Positions 7,955 through 17,195 are shown, counted from the first letter of the stretch. The stretch is 64,000 nucleotides of DNA from Solimonas fluminis (GCF_002930645.1 NZ_PSNW01000008.1:1-64000); one strand, 5' to 3'. Translations and numbers: made by a program. The notes: a model not told the origin generated them from the sequence alone.

Positions 7955-9640
7955 ATGACCGTCATCGACGAATCCCTGCTGCCGCTGAACCGGGTCTACC
8001 ACTGGGAAGCGACGCAACCCCAGGCCGTCTACCTGTCACAGCCGCTCGGCGGCGGCAGGATGCGCGACTACACCTGGGCCGAGGTGGCCGACGAGGCCCG
8101 GCGCATGGCGGCCTACCTGAAGTCCTTCGGCTGGGAGCCGGGTTCGCGCGTGGCGATCCTCTCCAAGAACTGCGCGTGGTGGATCATGTCGGATCTGGCC
8201 ATCTGGATGGCCGGCTACGTCAGCGTGCCGATCTACCCGACGCTGACCTCCGACTCGGTGAAGCAGATCCTGCAGCACAGCGAGTCGCGCGCCTGCTTCG
8301 TCGGCAAGCTGGACGACTGGAACATGATGCGCGCCGGCGTGGTCGGCAGCGCGGTGAAGTGCATCCGCTACCCGCTGTCGCCCGAGGAGAATTTCCCGGA
8401 ATGGGACGACATCGTGGCGAAGACGGCGCCGCTGCCGGGCAATCCGCTGCGCCGGGCCGACGAACTGGCCACCATCGTCTACACCTCCGGCACGACCGGC
8501 ATGCCCAAGGGCGTGATGCACCTGTTCAGCAGCATCGGCTGGTCGGCGCAGTCGCTGCGCCAGCGCTTCGGCAGCAGCCCGGAGGACCGCATGCTGTCCT
8601 ACCTGCCGCTGGCCCACGTCGCCGAGCGCTGGGTGGTGGAGTCCGGCTCGCTCAACGCCGGCAGCCGCGTGTTCTTCGCCGAATCGCTGGAGACCTTCCC
8701 GCAGGACCTGCGCCGCGCAAGGCCCACCGTGTTCATCTCGGTGCCGCGCCTGTGGGTGAAGTTCCAGCAGGGGGTCTACGCGAAGATGCCCAAGGAGAAG
8801 CTGGAGCGCCTGCTGAAGATTCCGCTGATCGGCTCCCTGGTGAAGCGCCGCATCCTCGCGGGCATGGGCCTGGACCGGGTCCGCTTTGCCGGCGGCGGCG
8901 CCGCGCCGATGCCGCCGGACCTGCTGAAGTGGTACCACGGCCTGGGCCTGGAACTGCTCGAGGGCTACGGCATGACCGAGAACTTCGGCTGCTCCCACAG
9001 CAACCTGCCGGGGCAGGGCAAGCCGGGCTATGTCGGCGTGACCTATCCCGGCGTGGAGTGCCGAATCGGCGAGGCGGGCGAGGTGCAGATGCGCTCGCCG
9101 GCGCTGATGACGGGCTACTTCAAGGAGCCGGAGAAGACCCGCGAGACCCTGACCGAGGATGGCTTCCTGCGCACCGGCGACAAGGGTGAGATCGACGCCG
9201 AGGGGCGCCTGCGCATCACCGGCCGGGTGAAGGACCTGTTCAAGACCTCCAAGGGCAAGTACGTGGCGCCGTCGCCGATCGAGGATCGCCTGGTGACGCA
9301 CCCGACCATCGAGGCCTGCTGCGTGGTGGGCGCCAACTATCCGCAGCCGATGGGCATCGTGATGCTGTCGCAGGACGCGGTGAACCACGCCCGCAGCCCG
9401 GCGGAGCGCCAGGCGCTGGCGGCCTCGCTGGGCCAGCACCTGGAGAAGATCAATGCGGAGCTGGACCCGCACGAGCAGATGGACTGCCTGGCAGTGGTGA
9501 CCGAGCAGTGGACGGTGGAGAACGGCTTCATCACGCCGACGCTGAAGGTGAAGCGGCCGGCGATCGAGTGCAACTACGCGAAGTACTTCGATGGCTGGCT
9601 GAGGCAGAAGAAGGCGGTGGTCTGGGCTACCAGTACATGA
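7955..9640 (+). CDS. Long-chain fatty acid--CoA ligase (AMP-binding enzyme)
   Basis: The 561-residue ANL-superfamily enzyme activates a fatty acid via an acyl-AMP to acyl-CoA. The P-loop motif YTSGTTGMPKG lies near residues 176-186, GYGMTE near 337-342, and the hinge region TGDKGEIDAEGRLRITGR and DLFKTSKGKYVAPSPIE near the C-terminus. The last resembles the long-chain (LACS-like) subgroup. The ATG at 7955 follows AAGAGGAG at good spacing. The divergent neighbour is an acyl-CoA dehydrogenase, consistent with sequential action in beta-oxidation. No export signal is seen. Confidence 0.92.
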   Translation: MTVIDESLLPLNRVYHWEATQPQAVYLSQPLGGGRMRDYTWAEVADEARRMAAYLKSFGWEPGSRVAILSKNCAWWIMSDLAIWMAGYVSVPIYPTLTSDSVKQILQHSESRACFVGKLDDWNMMRAGVVGSAVKCIRYPLSPEENFPEWDDIVAKTAPLPGNPLRRADELATIVYTSGTTGMPKGVMHLFSSIGWSAQSLRQRFGSSPEDRMLSYLPLAHVAERWVVESGSLNAGSRVFFAESLETFPQDLRRARPTVFISVPRLWVKFQQGVYAKMPKEKLERLLKIPLIGSLVKRRILAGMGLDRVRFAGGGAAPMPPDLLKWYHGLGLELLEGYGMTENFGCSHSNLPGQGKPGYVGVTYPGVECRIGEAGEVQMRSPALMTGYFKEPEKTRETLTEDGFLRTGDKGEIDAEGRLRITGRVKDLFKTSKGKYVAPSPIEDRLVTHPTIEACCVVGANYPQPMGIVMLSQDAVNHARSPAERQALAASLGQHLEKINAELDPHEQMDCLAVVTEQWTVENGFITPTLKVKRPAIECNYAKYFDGWLRQKKAVVWATST

Positions 9641-9713
9641 GTGGCCGGATGCCATCCATGTACTGGTGGCGGGCGGCCATGGATGGGCAGACCGCTTCCC
9701 CTGGCTATCCTGG

Positions 9714-9792
9714 CCGTTCGTGCTGAGCCTGTCGAAGCAGGAACGGTCCGCGCGCCGATCCGTTCACCCTTCGACAGGCTCAGGGCGAACGG
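9714..9792. repeat. Inverted pair of GAGCCTGTCGAAGG extragenic elements
   Basis: Two 33-base copies (9714-9746 and 9760-9792) face each other, both built from CCGTTCG, CTGAGCCTGTCGAAG and GAACGG with a few mismatches. They can fold into one long hairpin in the spacer between the convergent ligase and oxidoreductase genes and may act as a two-way transcription end. A single copy of the same element lies at 2093-2119. The rest of the 9641-9810 spacer has a CCATCCATG/CCATGGATGG inverted motif and no gene. Confidence 0.75.
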
Positions 9793-9810
9793 ATCGTTGA
9801 GGGGCAGGTT

Positions 9811-10908
9811 TTACTCGGCCACGAACTTCGGCCAGGTCCGCATGTACTCCACGAACTTTTCCCCGAGGCCCTCGCTGCGCAGGTAGTCGGCCGTCACCGG
9901 CGTCCGGACCGGCTGGAACTCGCTGTTGCCGTGCACGAGCTGGGGGAAGTCGTGGTGCAGGATCGCGGAGCGGCCGATGGCGACGAAGTCGGCGCCGGCC
10001 TGCAGGCAGGCCAGGGCTTCCCTGGCGCCGCGGATCTTGCCGGCGGCGCCGATGCGCACCTGGCGCCGGTCGAGGCGGGTGAACCAGGACAGCAGGCTGC
10101 TGCCGTGGTAGGCCTCCTCGTTCGGCTCCTTGAAGGCGTCCCAGAGCGACAGGTCGATGTAGTCGATGCGGCCTTCGCGGCACAGGCGCTCGCTGATCTC
10201 GAGGATCTCGGACAGCTTCTGGCCGAAGCGCTCGGGCGACAGGCGCACGCCGAGGTTGAACTCCGGGCCGCAGCGCTCGCGGATGCCGTCGAGGATGCGG
10301 AACAGCAGGCGGCTGCGGTTCTCCAGCGAGCCGCCGAACTCGTCCTCGCGCTGGTTGAACTCCTCGCTGATGAACTGCGCCACCACGTAGCCATGGGCGC
10401 CATGCACTTCCGCGCCGTCGAAGCCGGCCTTCTGCGCACGCACGGCGGCGGCGATGAAGTCCTCGATCAGCCGCTCGACCTCGGCGTGGCTCAGGGCGCG
10501 GGCGCCCGTCTCGGCGAAGTCCGAGGGGCCCACCGGCTGCAGGCCGTCGTTCAAGTCCTTGGGGGAGCGCACGCCGGCATGGTGCAGCTGCACCGTGGCC
10601 AGGCTGCCCTCCCGCCGGATGGCGGCGGCCAGCCGTGTCAGGCCGGGCAGCTGGCTGTCGTCGGAGATGCCGAGCTGGCCGGGAAAGCCGCGGCCCTGCA
10701 TCTGCACGAAGGCGGCGCAGGTCATGGTCATGCCGAAGCCGCCCTGGGCGCGCTTGACCAACCAGTGGAACTCGTCGTCCGACAGGCTGCCGTCCGCGTG
10801 GCTCTGCAGGTTGGTCAGCGGCGACAGCATCAGGCGATTCTTCATCGCCGGGCCGTGCGCGAAGGAGATCGGGGCAAACAGGTCGGTCACCGGGGCTTTT
10901 CCGTCCAT
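9811..10908 (-). CDS. NADH:flavin oxidoreductase (old yellow enzyme family)
   Basis: The 365-residue TIM-barrel FMN enzyme starts with the family pattern KNRLMLSPLTN. It contains the substrate-binding histidines in EVHGAHGYVVAQFISE and the typical EFGGSLENRSRLLFRI. Such enzymes reduce activated C=C bonds or related substrates with NAD(P)H; the substrate here is unknown. There is no Fe-S cluster extension of the 2,4-dienoyl-CoA reductase type. The ATG at 10908 is two bases after the folD stop codon, so the two are co-transcribed. An in-frame open extension through folD in another frame is not coding. Confidence 0.85.
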   Translation of the reverse strand: MDGKAPVTDLFAPISFAHGPAMKNRLMLSPLTNLQSHADGSLSDDEFHWLVKRAQGGFGMTMTCAAFVQMQGRGFPGQLGISDDSQLPGLTRLAAAIRREGSLATVQLHHAGVRSPKDLNDGLQPVGPSDFAETGARALSHAEVERLIEDFIAAAVRAQKAGFDGAEVHGAHGYVVAQFISEEFNQREDEFGGSLENRSRLLFRILDGIRERCGPEFNLGVRLSPERFGQKLSEILEISERLCREGRIDYIDLSLWDAFKEPNEEAYHGSSLLSWFTRLDRRQVRIGAAGKIRGAREALACLQAGADFVAIGRSAILHHDFPQLVHGNSEFQPVRTPVTADYLRSEGLGEKFVEYMRTWPKFVAE

Positions 10909-10910
10909 GC

Positions 10911-11765
10911 CTACTTCGCCCGCAGCGCGGCCGCTTCCAGGGTGTTCTGCATCAGCATCGCCACGGTCATCGGGCCGACGCCGCCGGGGACCGGGGTGAT
11001 GAAGGCGGCGCGCTCGCGCGCCGCTTCGAACTCCACGTCGCCGCGGAGCTTGCCGTCCGGCATGCGATTGATGCCGATGTCGATCACGGTGGCGCCGGGC
11101 TTGATCCAGGAGCCCTTGACCATCTCGGGCTTGCCCACGGCCACCACCACGATGTCGGCGCGCGCCACCTCGGCGGCGACGTCGGCGGTGAAGCGGTGGC
11201 AGCAGGTGGCGGTGGCACCGGCCAGCATCAGTTCCAGCATCATCGGCCGGCCGACGTGGTTGCTGGCGCCGACGACCACGGCGGTGCGGCGCTTGAAGGG
11301 CTCGTTCACCGACTTCAGCAGCTCGATCACGCCGTAGGGCGTGCAGGGGCGCAGCACCGGCAGGCGCTGGGCCAGGCGGCCGAGGTTGTAGGGGTGGAAG
11401 CCGTCCACGTCCTTGTCCGGGCGGATACGCTCGATCACCGCGGTGGCGTCGATATGGCCGGGCAGGGGCATCTGCACCAGGATGCCGTCGACGCTGTCGT
11501 CCGCGTTGAGCCGGTCGACCTCGGCCAGCAGCTGTTCCTGGGTCACGGAAGGCTCGAAATGCACCGGTACCGAGCGGATGCCCAGGTCCTCGCAACTCTT
11601 GCGCTTGCTGCGCACGTAGACCTGGGAGGCGGGGTCCTCGCCGACCAGCACGGTGGCCAGGGCAGGGGGACGGTGGCCGGCGGCGAGGCGGGCGGCGACG
11701 GCGGCGCCCACGCGCTCGCGGACGGACTGGGCGACGGCTTTGCCGTCAATGAGCTGTGCGGGCAA
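10911..11765 (-). CDS. folD: Bifunctional methylenetetrahydrofolate dehydrogenase / cyclohydrolase
   Basis: FolD interconverts 5,10-methylene- and 10-formyl-tetrahydrofolate with NADP(+). Visible signatures are the catalytic lysine region [14 protein letters not shown], the loop [14 protein letters not shown], the NADP-binding [13 protein letters not shown] and the end VTPVPGG-type segment [17 protein letters not shown] prefer the TTG at 11765 because AGGGA precedes it by seven bases and it gives the normal N-terminus [16 protein letters not shown] at 11804 would add 13 residues but has no ribosome site. It is followed at two bases by the oxidoreductase gene. Upstream sits the 270-bp palindromic element. 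Confidence 0.93.
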   Translation of the reverse strand: MPAQLIDGKAVAQSVRERVGAAVAARLAAGHRPPALATVLVGEDPASQVYVRSKRKSCEDLGIRSVPVHFEPSVTQEQLLAEVDRLNADDSVDGILVQMPLPGHIDATAVIERIRPDKDVDGFHPYNLGRLAQRLPVLRPCTPYGVIELLKSVNEPFKRRTAVVVGASNHVGRPMMLELMLAGATATCCHRFTADVAAEVARADIVVVAVGKPEMVKGSWIKPGATVIDIGINRMPDGKLRGDVEFEAARERAAFITPVPGGVGPMTVAMLMQNTLEAAALRAK

Positions 11766-11810
11766 GAGAATGTCCCTAATGGAGAGGGGTAATGATCGGC
11801 GCACATTCTA

Positions 11811-12080
11811 AGAGCCCGCCCGTGAATAAAGCACGCCAGCGTTGCAGCCAGAAATCGCGCCAAGCTCAGCCGGCCGATGCGCGGTTGGGTGGGCCCCAAT
11901 AAGCAGCGGTCGGCGCCGCGTGGCGCGATTTCCGGCGCAACCCTTCGGGACGGGGCCATTTTCGCGCCCCGCGTTCCCTATCACCCCTCATGTACGTCGA
12001 GTACACCGCGGGTCGATAGGGTTAGCGGGACACGAAAATGGCACGCCGTCGCTGGCGCGCTTTATTCACGGGCGGGCTCT
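11811..12080. mobile_element. MITE-like 270-bp nested palindromic element
   Basis: The ends are a 31-bp terminal inverted repeat (11811-11841 and 12050-12080) with one mismatch, beginning AGAGCCCGCCCGTGAATAAA. Inside are two further stems: 11842-11862 with 11921-11940 (about 20 bp), and GCCATTTTCG (11955-11964) with CGAAAATGGC (12033-12042), the second continued by CCCTATC/GATAGGG. The whole can fold into a multi-branched cruciform. No reading frame of note and no clear target duplication is seen. It fills the folD/ccmA divergent spacer; TAGAAT hexamers lie just outside each end (11804-11809 region reversed, and 12090-12095), so it may affect both promoters. Confidence 0.65.
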
Positions 12081-12105
12081 CAATGCGGCTAGAATTCCGC
12101 GCTTC

Positions 12106-12708
12106 ATGCCGCCACCAAGCCTCCAGCTCGAAATCCGCGATCTCGCCGTCCGGCGCGGTCCGCGCCTGCTGTTCGAAGGCCTGGGCTTCGCGCTGTCCGG
12201 CGGCGAGATCCTGCACCTGCAGGGCGCCAACGGTGCCGGCAAGACCTCGCTGCTGGAGACCCTGGCCGGCCTGCGCCGGCCCGCGGCGGGGCAGGTGCGG
12301 GGCTTGCCGGAAGAGGGCGGGCTGCACTGGCTGGGCCACCGCAACGGCCTGAACCTGAACCTGTCGGTGCTGGAAAACCTCGAATTCTGGTGCGGCCTCA
12401 ATGGCGCCGGAGCCGCGGCCTGCCAGCCGGCGCTGGAGCGCGTCGGCATCTGGAAGCTGCGCCACCGCCTGGTGCGCACGCTCTCGGCCGGCCAGAAGCG
12501 CCGCGCCGCGCTGGCGCGGCTGCTGGCGCAGCGCCGTCCCCTGTGGCTGCTCGACGAGCCCCTGGACGGCCTCGACCGGCAGGGGCTGGAGCTGTTCGCG
12601 CAGTTGCTGGCGGAGCATGCGGCCGGCGGCGGCGGTGCCCTGGTCACCAGCCACCAGCCGCTGCCGGCGGGCCTGGCCGGTGTGCGAATCCTGGTGTTGA
12701 ACCCGTGA
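12106..12708 (+). CDS. ccmA: Haem exporter ATP-binding protein CcmA
   Basis: The 200-residue ABC ATPase powers the CcmABCD complex that releases holo-CcmE during cytochrome c maturation. Walker A (GANGAGKTS), signature (LSAGQKRR) and Walker B (LWLLDEPLDGLD) are all present. The start at 12106 gives the usual CcmA length; an upstream in-frame extension would run through the palindromic element and is rejected. There is no clear ribosome site and a TAGAAT hexamer lies only 10 bases upstream, so the leader may be very short. Its stop overlaps the ccmB GTG start. Confidence 0.93.
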   Translation: MPPPSLQLEIRDLAVRRGPRLLFEGLGFALSGGEILHLQGANGAGKTSLLETLAGLRRPAAGQVRGLPEEGGLHWLGHRNGLNLNLSVLENLEFWCGLNGAGAAACQPALERVGIWKLRHRLVRTLSAGQKRRAALARLLAQRRPLWLLDEPLDGLDRQGLELFAQLLAEHAAGGGGALVTSHQPLPAGLAGVRILVLNP

Positions 12709-13370
12709 ACGTGATCCTGGCCGTCCTGACCCGCGAGCTGCGGCTGGCCCTGCGTTCGCGCATGGACTGGCTGCTGCCGCTGCTGTTCTTCGTGATGGTG
12801 GTGATGCTGTTCGGCCTCGGTGCCCGCCCCAACGACCCGGTGCTGGCGGGCTTCGCCCCCTCGATCCTCTGGGTCGGCGCGCTGCTGTCGATGCTGCTGA
12901 CCCTGGACCGCCTGTTCCGTGCGGACTACGAGGACGGCACGCTGGAGCAGCTGTGCCTGGCCGAGGCGCCGCTGACCCTGACCGTGGCCGCCAAGCTCAC
13001 CGCCCACTGGCTGCTGACCGGCCTGCCGCTGGTGCTGCTGGCCGCGCCGCTGGCGGTGGCCCTGCAGCTTCCCGCCGCAGGCCTGCCGGCCCTGGTGCTG
13101 GGCCTGGCCCTGGGCACGCCCGTGCTGAGCTTCGTCGGCGGTTTCGCCGCCGCGCTGACGGTGGCGCTGCCGCGCGCCGGGCTGCTGCTGCCCCTGCTGG
13201 TGCTGCCGCTGCTGGCGCCGGTGCTGATCTTCGGCGCCGGCGCGGTCCGTGCCGCCCTCGGCGGCCTCGACGCGGCCGCTCCGCTATACTTCCTCGCGGC
13301 GGTGCTGGTGCTCTGCATCACCCTGGTTCCCTGGGCCGCCGCCGCAGCCCTGCGCAACGCCTTCGAATGA
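12705..13370 (+). CDS. ccmB: Haem exporter membrane subunit CcmB
   Basis: The 221-residue protein has about six hydrophobic helices and a cytoplasmic start VLTRELRLALRSRMDW typical of CcmB, the integral membrane partner of CcmA. The GTG at 12705 overlaps the ccmA stop (GTGA), and the end overlaps ccmC (ATGA). It sits in the inner membrane. Length agrees with the family (~220 residues). Confidence 0.93.
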   Translation: MNVILAVLTRELRLALRSRMDWLLPLLFFVMVVMLFGLGARPNDPVLAGFAPSILWVGALLSMLLTLDRLFRADYEDGTLEQLCLAEAPLTLTVAAKLTAHWLLTGLPLVLLAAPLAVALQLPAAGLPALVLGLALGTPVLSFVGGFAAALTVALPRAGLLLPLLVLPLLAPVLIFGAGAVRAALGGLDAAAPLYFLAAVLVLCITLVPWAAAAALRNAFE

Positions 13371-14116
13371 GCTCCTGGACCTGGTTTCACCGGCTGGCTT
13401 CGCCGCCGAGTTTCTTCCGCCTGGCGGACCGCCTGGCGCCCTGGCTGGGCTGGATCGCCCTGGCCCTGCTGGCCTATGGCTGGATCAATGGCCTGTTCTT
13501 TGCGCCAGAGGATTACCAGCAGAAGGATGCCTACCGCATCATCTACGTCCACGTGCCGGCCGCCGCCCTGTCACTGTCGCTCTACGTCGGCATGGCGGTG
13601 GCGGGTTTCGTGGCGCTGGTCTGGCGCATGAAGCTGGCCGAATCGGCACTCATCGCCATCGCGCCCGTCGGCGCCAGCTTCACCGCCCTGGCCCTGGTCA
13701 CCGGCATGCTCTGGGGCAAGCCGATGTGGGGCGCCTACTGGGTCTGGGACGCGCGCCTGACCTCGGAGCTGGTGCTGCTGTTCCTCTACTTCGGCGTGAT
13801 CGGCCTGTGGCAGGCCTTCGAGGACCCCCGCGCCGCCGCCCGTGCCTGTGCCCTGCTGGCCGTGGTGGGCGTGATCAACGTGCCGATCGTGAAGTACTCG
13901 GTGGACTGGTGGAACAGCCTGCACCAGGGTTCCACGATCCTGAAGATGGGCAAGCCCAGCATCACGGCCGCCATGGCCTGGCCGCTGTTCGCCTCGGTGA
14001 TCGGCAGCTATCTGTTTGCCGGGTACGTGATCCTGCGCCGGCTGCAGAACGAACTGCTGCAGCGCGAGGCCGGCACCGCCTGGGTGCGTGAACTGATGGG
14101 AAAGTCCCGTGTCTGA
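13367..14116 (+). CDS. ccmC: Haem exporter/handling protein CcmC
   Basis: The 249-residue polytopic protein of the HHP (haem-handling) family carries the tryptophan-rich WGAYWVWDARLTSELV segment, the haem-presenting WWD motif, flanked by conserved histidines (YVHVPAA and NSLHQGST). It delivers haem to CcmE on the periplasmic side. ATGA overlaps ccmB. There are six predicted membrane helices. Confidence 0.95.
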   Translation: MSSWTWFHRLASPPSFFRLADRLAPWLGWIALALLAYGWINGLFFAPEDYQQKDAYRIIYVHVPAAALSLSLYVGMAVAGFVALVWRMKLAESALIAIAPVGASFTALALVTGMLWGKPMWGAYWVWDARLTSELVLLFLYFGVIGLWQAFEDPRAAARACALLAVVGVINVPIVKYSVDWWNSLHQGSTILKMGKPSITAAMAWPLFASVIGSYLFAGYVILRRLQNELLQREAGTAWVRELMGKSRV

Positions 14117-14252
14117 GACCTTGGCCATGGGGGGGTACGGCCTGTACGTCTGGGGCAGCTTCGGCTGCGGCCTGGCCGTGCTGGCCTGGAATGCGCTGTC
14201 GCCCCGCCTGGCGCGACGTGCATTGATGCGCCAAATGACGGAATCCGAATGA
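14109..14252 (+). CDS. ccmD: Haem exporter small subunit CcmD
   Basis: This 47-codon gene lies between ccmC and ccmE. It starts with GTG at 14109 inside the end of ccmC; ATG at 14127 is an alternative. The product has the classic CcmD pattern MGGYGLYVWGSFGC followed by one membrane helix and a basic end (SPRLARRALMRQM). CcmD stabilises the CcmABC-CcmE complex. The stop overlaps the ccmE ATG (ATGA). Confidence 0.9.
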   Translation: MSETLAMGGYGLYVWGSFGCGLAVLAWNALSPRLARRALMRQMTESE

Positions 14253-14710
14253 CCAAGCGTCAGAAACGAATGGCGGCAGTCGTCCTGCTGCTGGTGGGCC
14301 TGTCCGTGGCCGCCGTGCTGGGCTTCACCGCCTTCAGCAAGAACATGATGTACTTCCAGACGCCCAGCGACATCGCCGCCGGCAAGCTGCCGGAGGGCGC
14401 GCGGATCCGCCTGGGCGGCCTGGTGGAGAAGGGCAGCGTGCAGCGCGGCGACGGGTTGCTGGTGAACTTCAGCGTGGCCGACTGCGAGGCCAGGCTCCCG
14501 GTGCGCTACGAGGGCATCCTGCCGGACCTGTTCCGCGAGGGCCAGGGTATCGTCGCCACCGGCCACATGGACGGCAGGACCTTCGTCGCCGACGAGGTGC
14601 TGGCCAAGCATGACGAGAACTACATGCCGCCGGAGCTGGCCGAGAAGCTGGTGACGCCGGACGGCAAGCACTCCTGCGAGCAGTTCAAGTCGATGGGAGC
14701 CAAGGCATGA
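14249..14710 (+). CDS. ccmE: Cytochrome c-type biogenesis haem chaperone CcmE
   Basis: The 153-residue protein has one N-terminal membrane anchor (about residues 9-27) and an OB-fold periplasmic domain. The haem-binding His121 lies in LAKHDENYMPPE, the conserved HxxxY motif, to which haem is covalently attached before transfer by CcmF/H. It overlaps ccmD and ccmF by four bases. Confidence 0.95.
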   Translation: MTKRQKRMAAVVLLLVGLSVAAVLGFTAFSKNMMYFQTPSDIAAGKLPEGARIRLGGLVEKGSVQRGDGLLVNFSVADCEARLPVRYEGILPDLFREGQGIVATGHMDGRTFVADEVLAKHDENYMPPELAEKLVTPDGKHSCEQFKSMGAKA

Positions 14711-16680
14711 TCCCGGAGATCGGCCACTTCCTGCTGATCCTGGCCCTGGGCGTCGCCGGCCTGCAGTTCCTGCTCCCGTCCTGGGGCGTATGGAAGCGCG
14801 ATGCCCGCGCGATGGCCTTCGGCCAGTCCGCGGCGCAGGTGCAATTCGCGCTGGTGTTCCTGTCCTACCTCTGCCTGACCTGGGCCTTCGTGCAGAAGGA
14901 CTTCTCGGTCACCTACGTCGCCGCCAACTCGCATTCCGAACTGCCGCTGATGTACCGCATCAGCGCGGTCTGGGGAGCGCACGAGGGCTCGCTGCTGCTG
15001 TGGATGCTGATGCTGTCGGGCTGGACCTGCGCGGTGTCGGTGTTCAACCGCCGCCTGCCAGCGGACATCACGGCGACCTGCCTGGCGGTGCTGGGCGCCA
15101 TCGCCGTCGGCTTCCTGTCCTTCATGCTGCTGACCTCCAACCCGTTCGACCGCCATTTCCCGGTGCCGGCCGAGGGCAAGGATCTCAACCCGCTGCTGCA
15201 GGACCCCGGGCTGATCATCCACCCGCCGATGCTCTACATGGGCTACGTCGGCTTCTCGGTGGCCTTCGCCTTCGCCATCGCGGCCCTGGTCTCCGGCCGT
15301 CTTGACGGCGCCTGGGCGCGCTGGACGCGTCCCTGGACCACCACGGCCTGGCTGTTCCTGACCATGGGCATCACCCTGGGCTCCTGGTGGGCCTACCATG
15401 AACTGGGCTGGGGCGGCTGGTGGTTCTGGGACCCGGTCGAGAACGCTTCCTTCATGCCCTGGCTGGTCGGCACGGCGCTGATCCACTCGCTGGCGGTGAC
15501 CGAGAAGCGCGGCCTGCTGAAGTCCTGGACCGTGCTGCTGGCGATCATCGCCTTCTCGCTGTCGCTGCTCGGCACCTTCCTGGTGCGCTCCGGCGTGCTG
15601 GTGTCGGTCCATGCCTTCGCCACCGATCCGGCGCGCGGCGTCTACATCCTCGGTTTCCTGGCGGTGGTGCTGGGCAGCGCCTTCTCGCTCTATGCCTGGC
15701 GCGCGCCGCAGCTCAAGAGCGACGGCGACCTGGTGTTCTTCTCGCGCGAGGGCCTGCTGCTGCTCAACAACGTCTTCCTGGTGGTGGCCGCCGCGGCGGT
15801 GCTGCTGGGTACGCTCTATCCGCTGTTCGTCGACGCCCTGGGCATGGGCAAGATCTCGGTGGGGCCGCCCTACTTCAATGCCGTGTTCATCCCGCTGACG
15901 GCGCCGCTGGCCGCGATCCTCGGCCTGGGCATGGCGGTGGGCTGGAAGCGTGCGAAGTTCGCCGAAGTGGTCCGCCAGCTGCGCTGGCCGGCTGCGCTGG
16001 CGCTGCTGTTGGCTGCCGGCCTGCCGTTCCTGTGGGTGGGCAGCAGCGGCTTCGCGGTGTTCGCCGGCGTGATGCTCGGCTCCTGGGTACTGCTGACCTC
16101 GGTGCACGACCTCTGGGGCCGCGTACGCGCCAAGCGCTCGCTGCTGGCGGGCCTTGCGGCCGTGCCGCGCTGCGTCTGGGGCATGACGGTGGCGCATCTC
16201 GGCCTGGGCCTGTGGGTGCTGGGCGTGGCCTTCGTCAGCCTGCACAGCGTGGAGCGCGACGTGCGCCTGGCGGCCGGCGAGTCGGCCGAGCTGCACGGCT
16301 ACGAGTTCTTCCTGCGCGGCGTGGATCCGGTGCATGGCCCGAACTACGACGCCGACCGCGGCACGGTCGAGGTGACGCGCGAAGGCGCCAGCGTCACGAC
16401 CCTGCATCCCGAGAAGCGTCTCTACCGCGCGCAGCAGAACGTCATGACCGAGGCGGCGGTGGACGAGTCGCCCTTCCGCGATCTCTACGTGGCCCTGGGC
16501 GAGCCCTTCGACAACGGCGACTGGAGCCTGCGCATGTACTACAAGCCGGCGATGCAGCTGGTCTGGTGGGGCGGCTTCGTCATGTTCTTCGGCGGCATCC
16601 TGGCCGCCTCGGACCGCCGCTACCGCCTGGCGAAGCTGGCGCAGGCGCCGGTCTCCGCCGACGGCAAGGTGACGGCCTGA
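14707..16680 (+). CDS. ccmF: Haem lyase CcmF
   Basis: The 657-residue polytopic membrane protein carries the haem-handling motif GWGGWWFWDPVENASFMPWL around residues 233-252 and conserved histidines in PPMLYMG and IHSLAV regions. With CcmH/I it ligates haem to the CXXCH sites of apocytochromes c. It overlaps ccmE by ATGA and touches ccmG by one base (TGATG). Length agrees with E. coli CcmF. Confidence 0.96.
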   Translation: MIPEIGHFLLILALGVAGLQFLLPSWGVWKRDARAMAFGQSAAQVQFALVFLSYLCLTWAFVQKDFSVTYVAANSHSELPLMYRISAVWGAHEGSLLLWMLMLSGWTCAVSVFNRRLPADITATCLAVLGAIAVGFLSFMLLTSNPFDRHFPVPAEGKDLNPLLQDPGLIIHPPMLYMGYVGFSVAFAFAIAALVSGRLDGAWARWTRPWTTTAWLFLTMGITLGSWWAYHELGWGGWWFWDPVENASFMPWLVGTALIHSLAVTEKRGLLKSWTVLLAIIAFSLSLLGTFLVRSGVLVSVHAFATDPARGVYILGFLAVVLGSAFSLYAWRAPQLKSDGDLVFFSREGLLLLNNVFLVVAAAAVLLGTLYPLFVDALGMGKISVGPPYFNAVFIPLTAPLAAILGLGMAVGWKRAKFAEVVRQLRWPAALALLLAAGLPFLWVGSSGFAVFAGVMLGSWVLLTSVHDLWGRVRAKRSLLAGLAAVPRCVWGMTVAHLGLGLWVLGVAFVSLHSVERDVRLAAGESAELHGYEFFLRGVDPVHGPNYDADRGTVEVTREGASVTTLHPEKRLYRAQQNVMTEAAVDESPFRDLYVALGEPFDNGDWSLRMYYKPAMQLVWWGGFVMFFGGILAASDRRYRLAKLAQAPVSADGKVTA

Positions 16681-17195
16681 TGCGCTTCCTGATCCCGGCG
16701 GCCCTGCTGGTCGTCCTGCTGGTGTTCCTCGGCATCGGCCTCAAGCGTGATCCGCGCGAGGTGCCGTCGCCGCTGGTCGGCAAGCCGGCCCCGGCCTTCG
16801 ACCTCGCGCTGCTCGGCGAGCCGCAGCGCTATACCCAGGATGATCTCAAGGGTCGTCCCGTGCTGGTCAACTTCTGGGCCAGCTGGTGCGCCGGCTGCCG
16901 CGTGGAGCACCCGCTGCTGGTGAAGCTGGCGGGCGAGGGCGTCGAGATCGTCGGCATGGATTACAAGGACACCGACGAGGCGGCCCGCCAGTGGCTGCAG
17001 CGGCATGGCAATCCCTACCGCCGCGTCGTCGCCGACGTCCAGGGCACCGCCGGGCTGGACTGGGGGGTCTACGGCGTGCCGGAGACCTTCGTGCTCGACG
17101 CCAACGGCACCATCGTCTACAAGCAGATCGGCCCGATGACCGAGCAGGCCTGGAACGAGAAGATCCGGCCCCTGCTGCAGGGGCCGAAGTCGTGA
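16680..17195 (+). CDS. ccmG: Thiol:disulfide interchange protein CcmG (DsbE)
   Basis: The 171-residue membrane-anchored thioredoxin has an N-terminal helix (about 3-21) and the active site ASWCAGC with Cys70 and Cys73, plus the cis-proline segment YGVPETFVLD. It keeps apocytochrome c cysteines reduced before haem attachment. The start codon overlaps the ccmF stop; its own stop overlaps the ccmH GTG. Confidence 0.94.
   Translation: MRFLIPAALLVVLLVFLGIGLKRDPREVPSPLVGKPAPAFDLALLGEPQRYTQDDLKGRPVLVNFWASWCAGCRVEHPLLVKLAGEGVEIVGMDYKDTDEAARQWLQRHGNPYRRVVADVQGTAGLDWGVYGVPETFVLDANGTIVYKQIGPMTEQAWNEKIRPLLQGPKS

Noticed and set aside
9811-11595. A 594-residue fusion of the flavin oxidoreductase with upstream sequence
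   Set aside because: The N-terminal part would be folD in the wrong frame; the true start at 10908 gives the family N-terminus.
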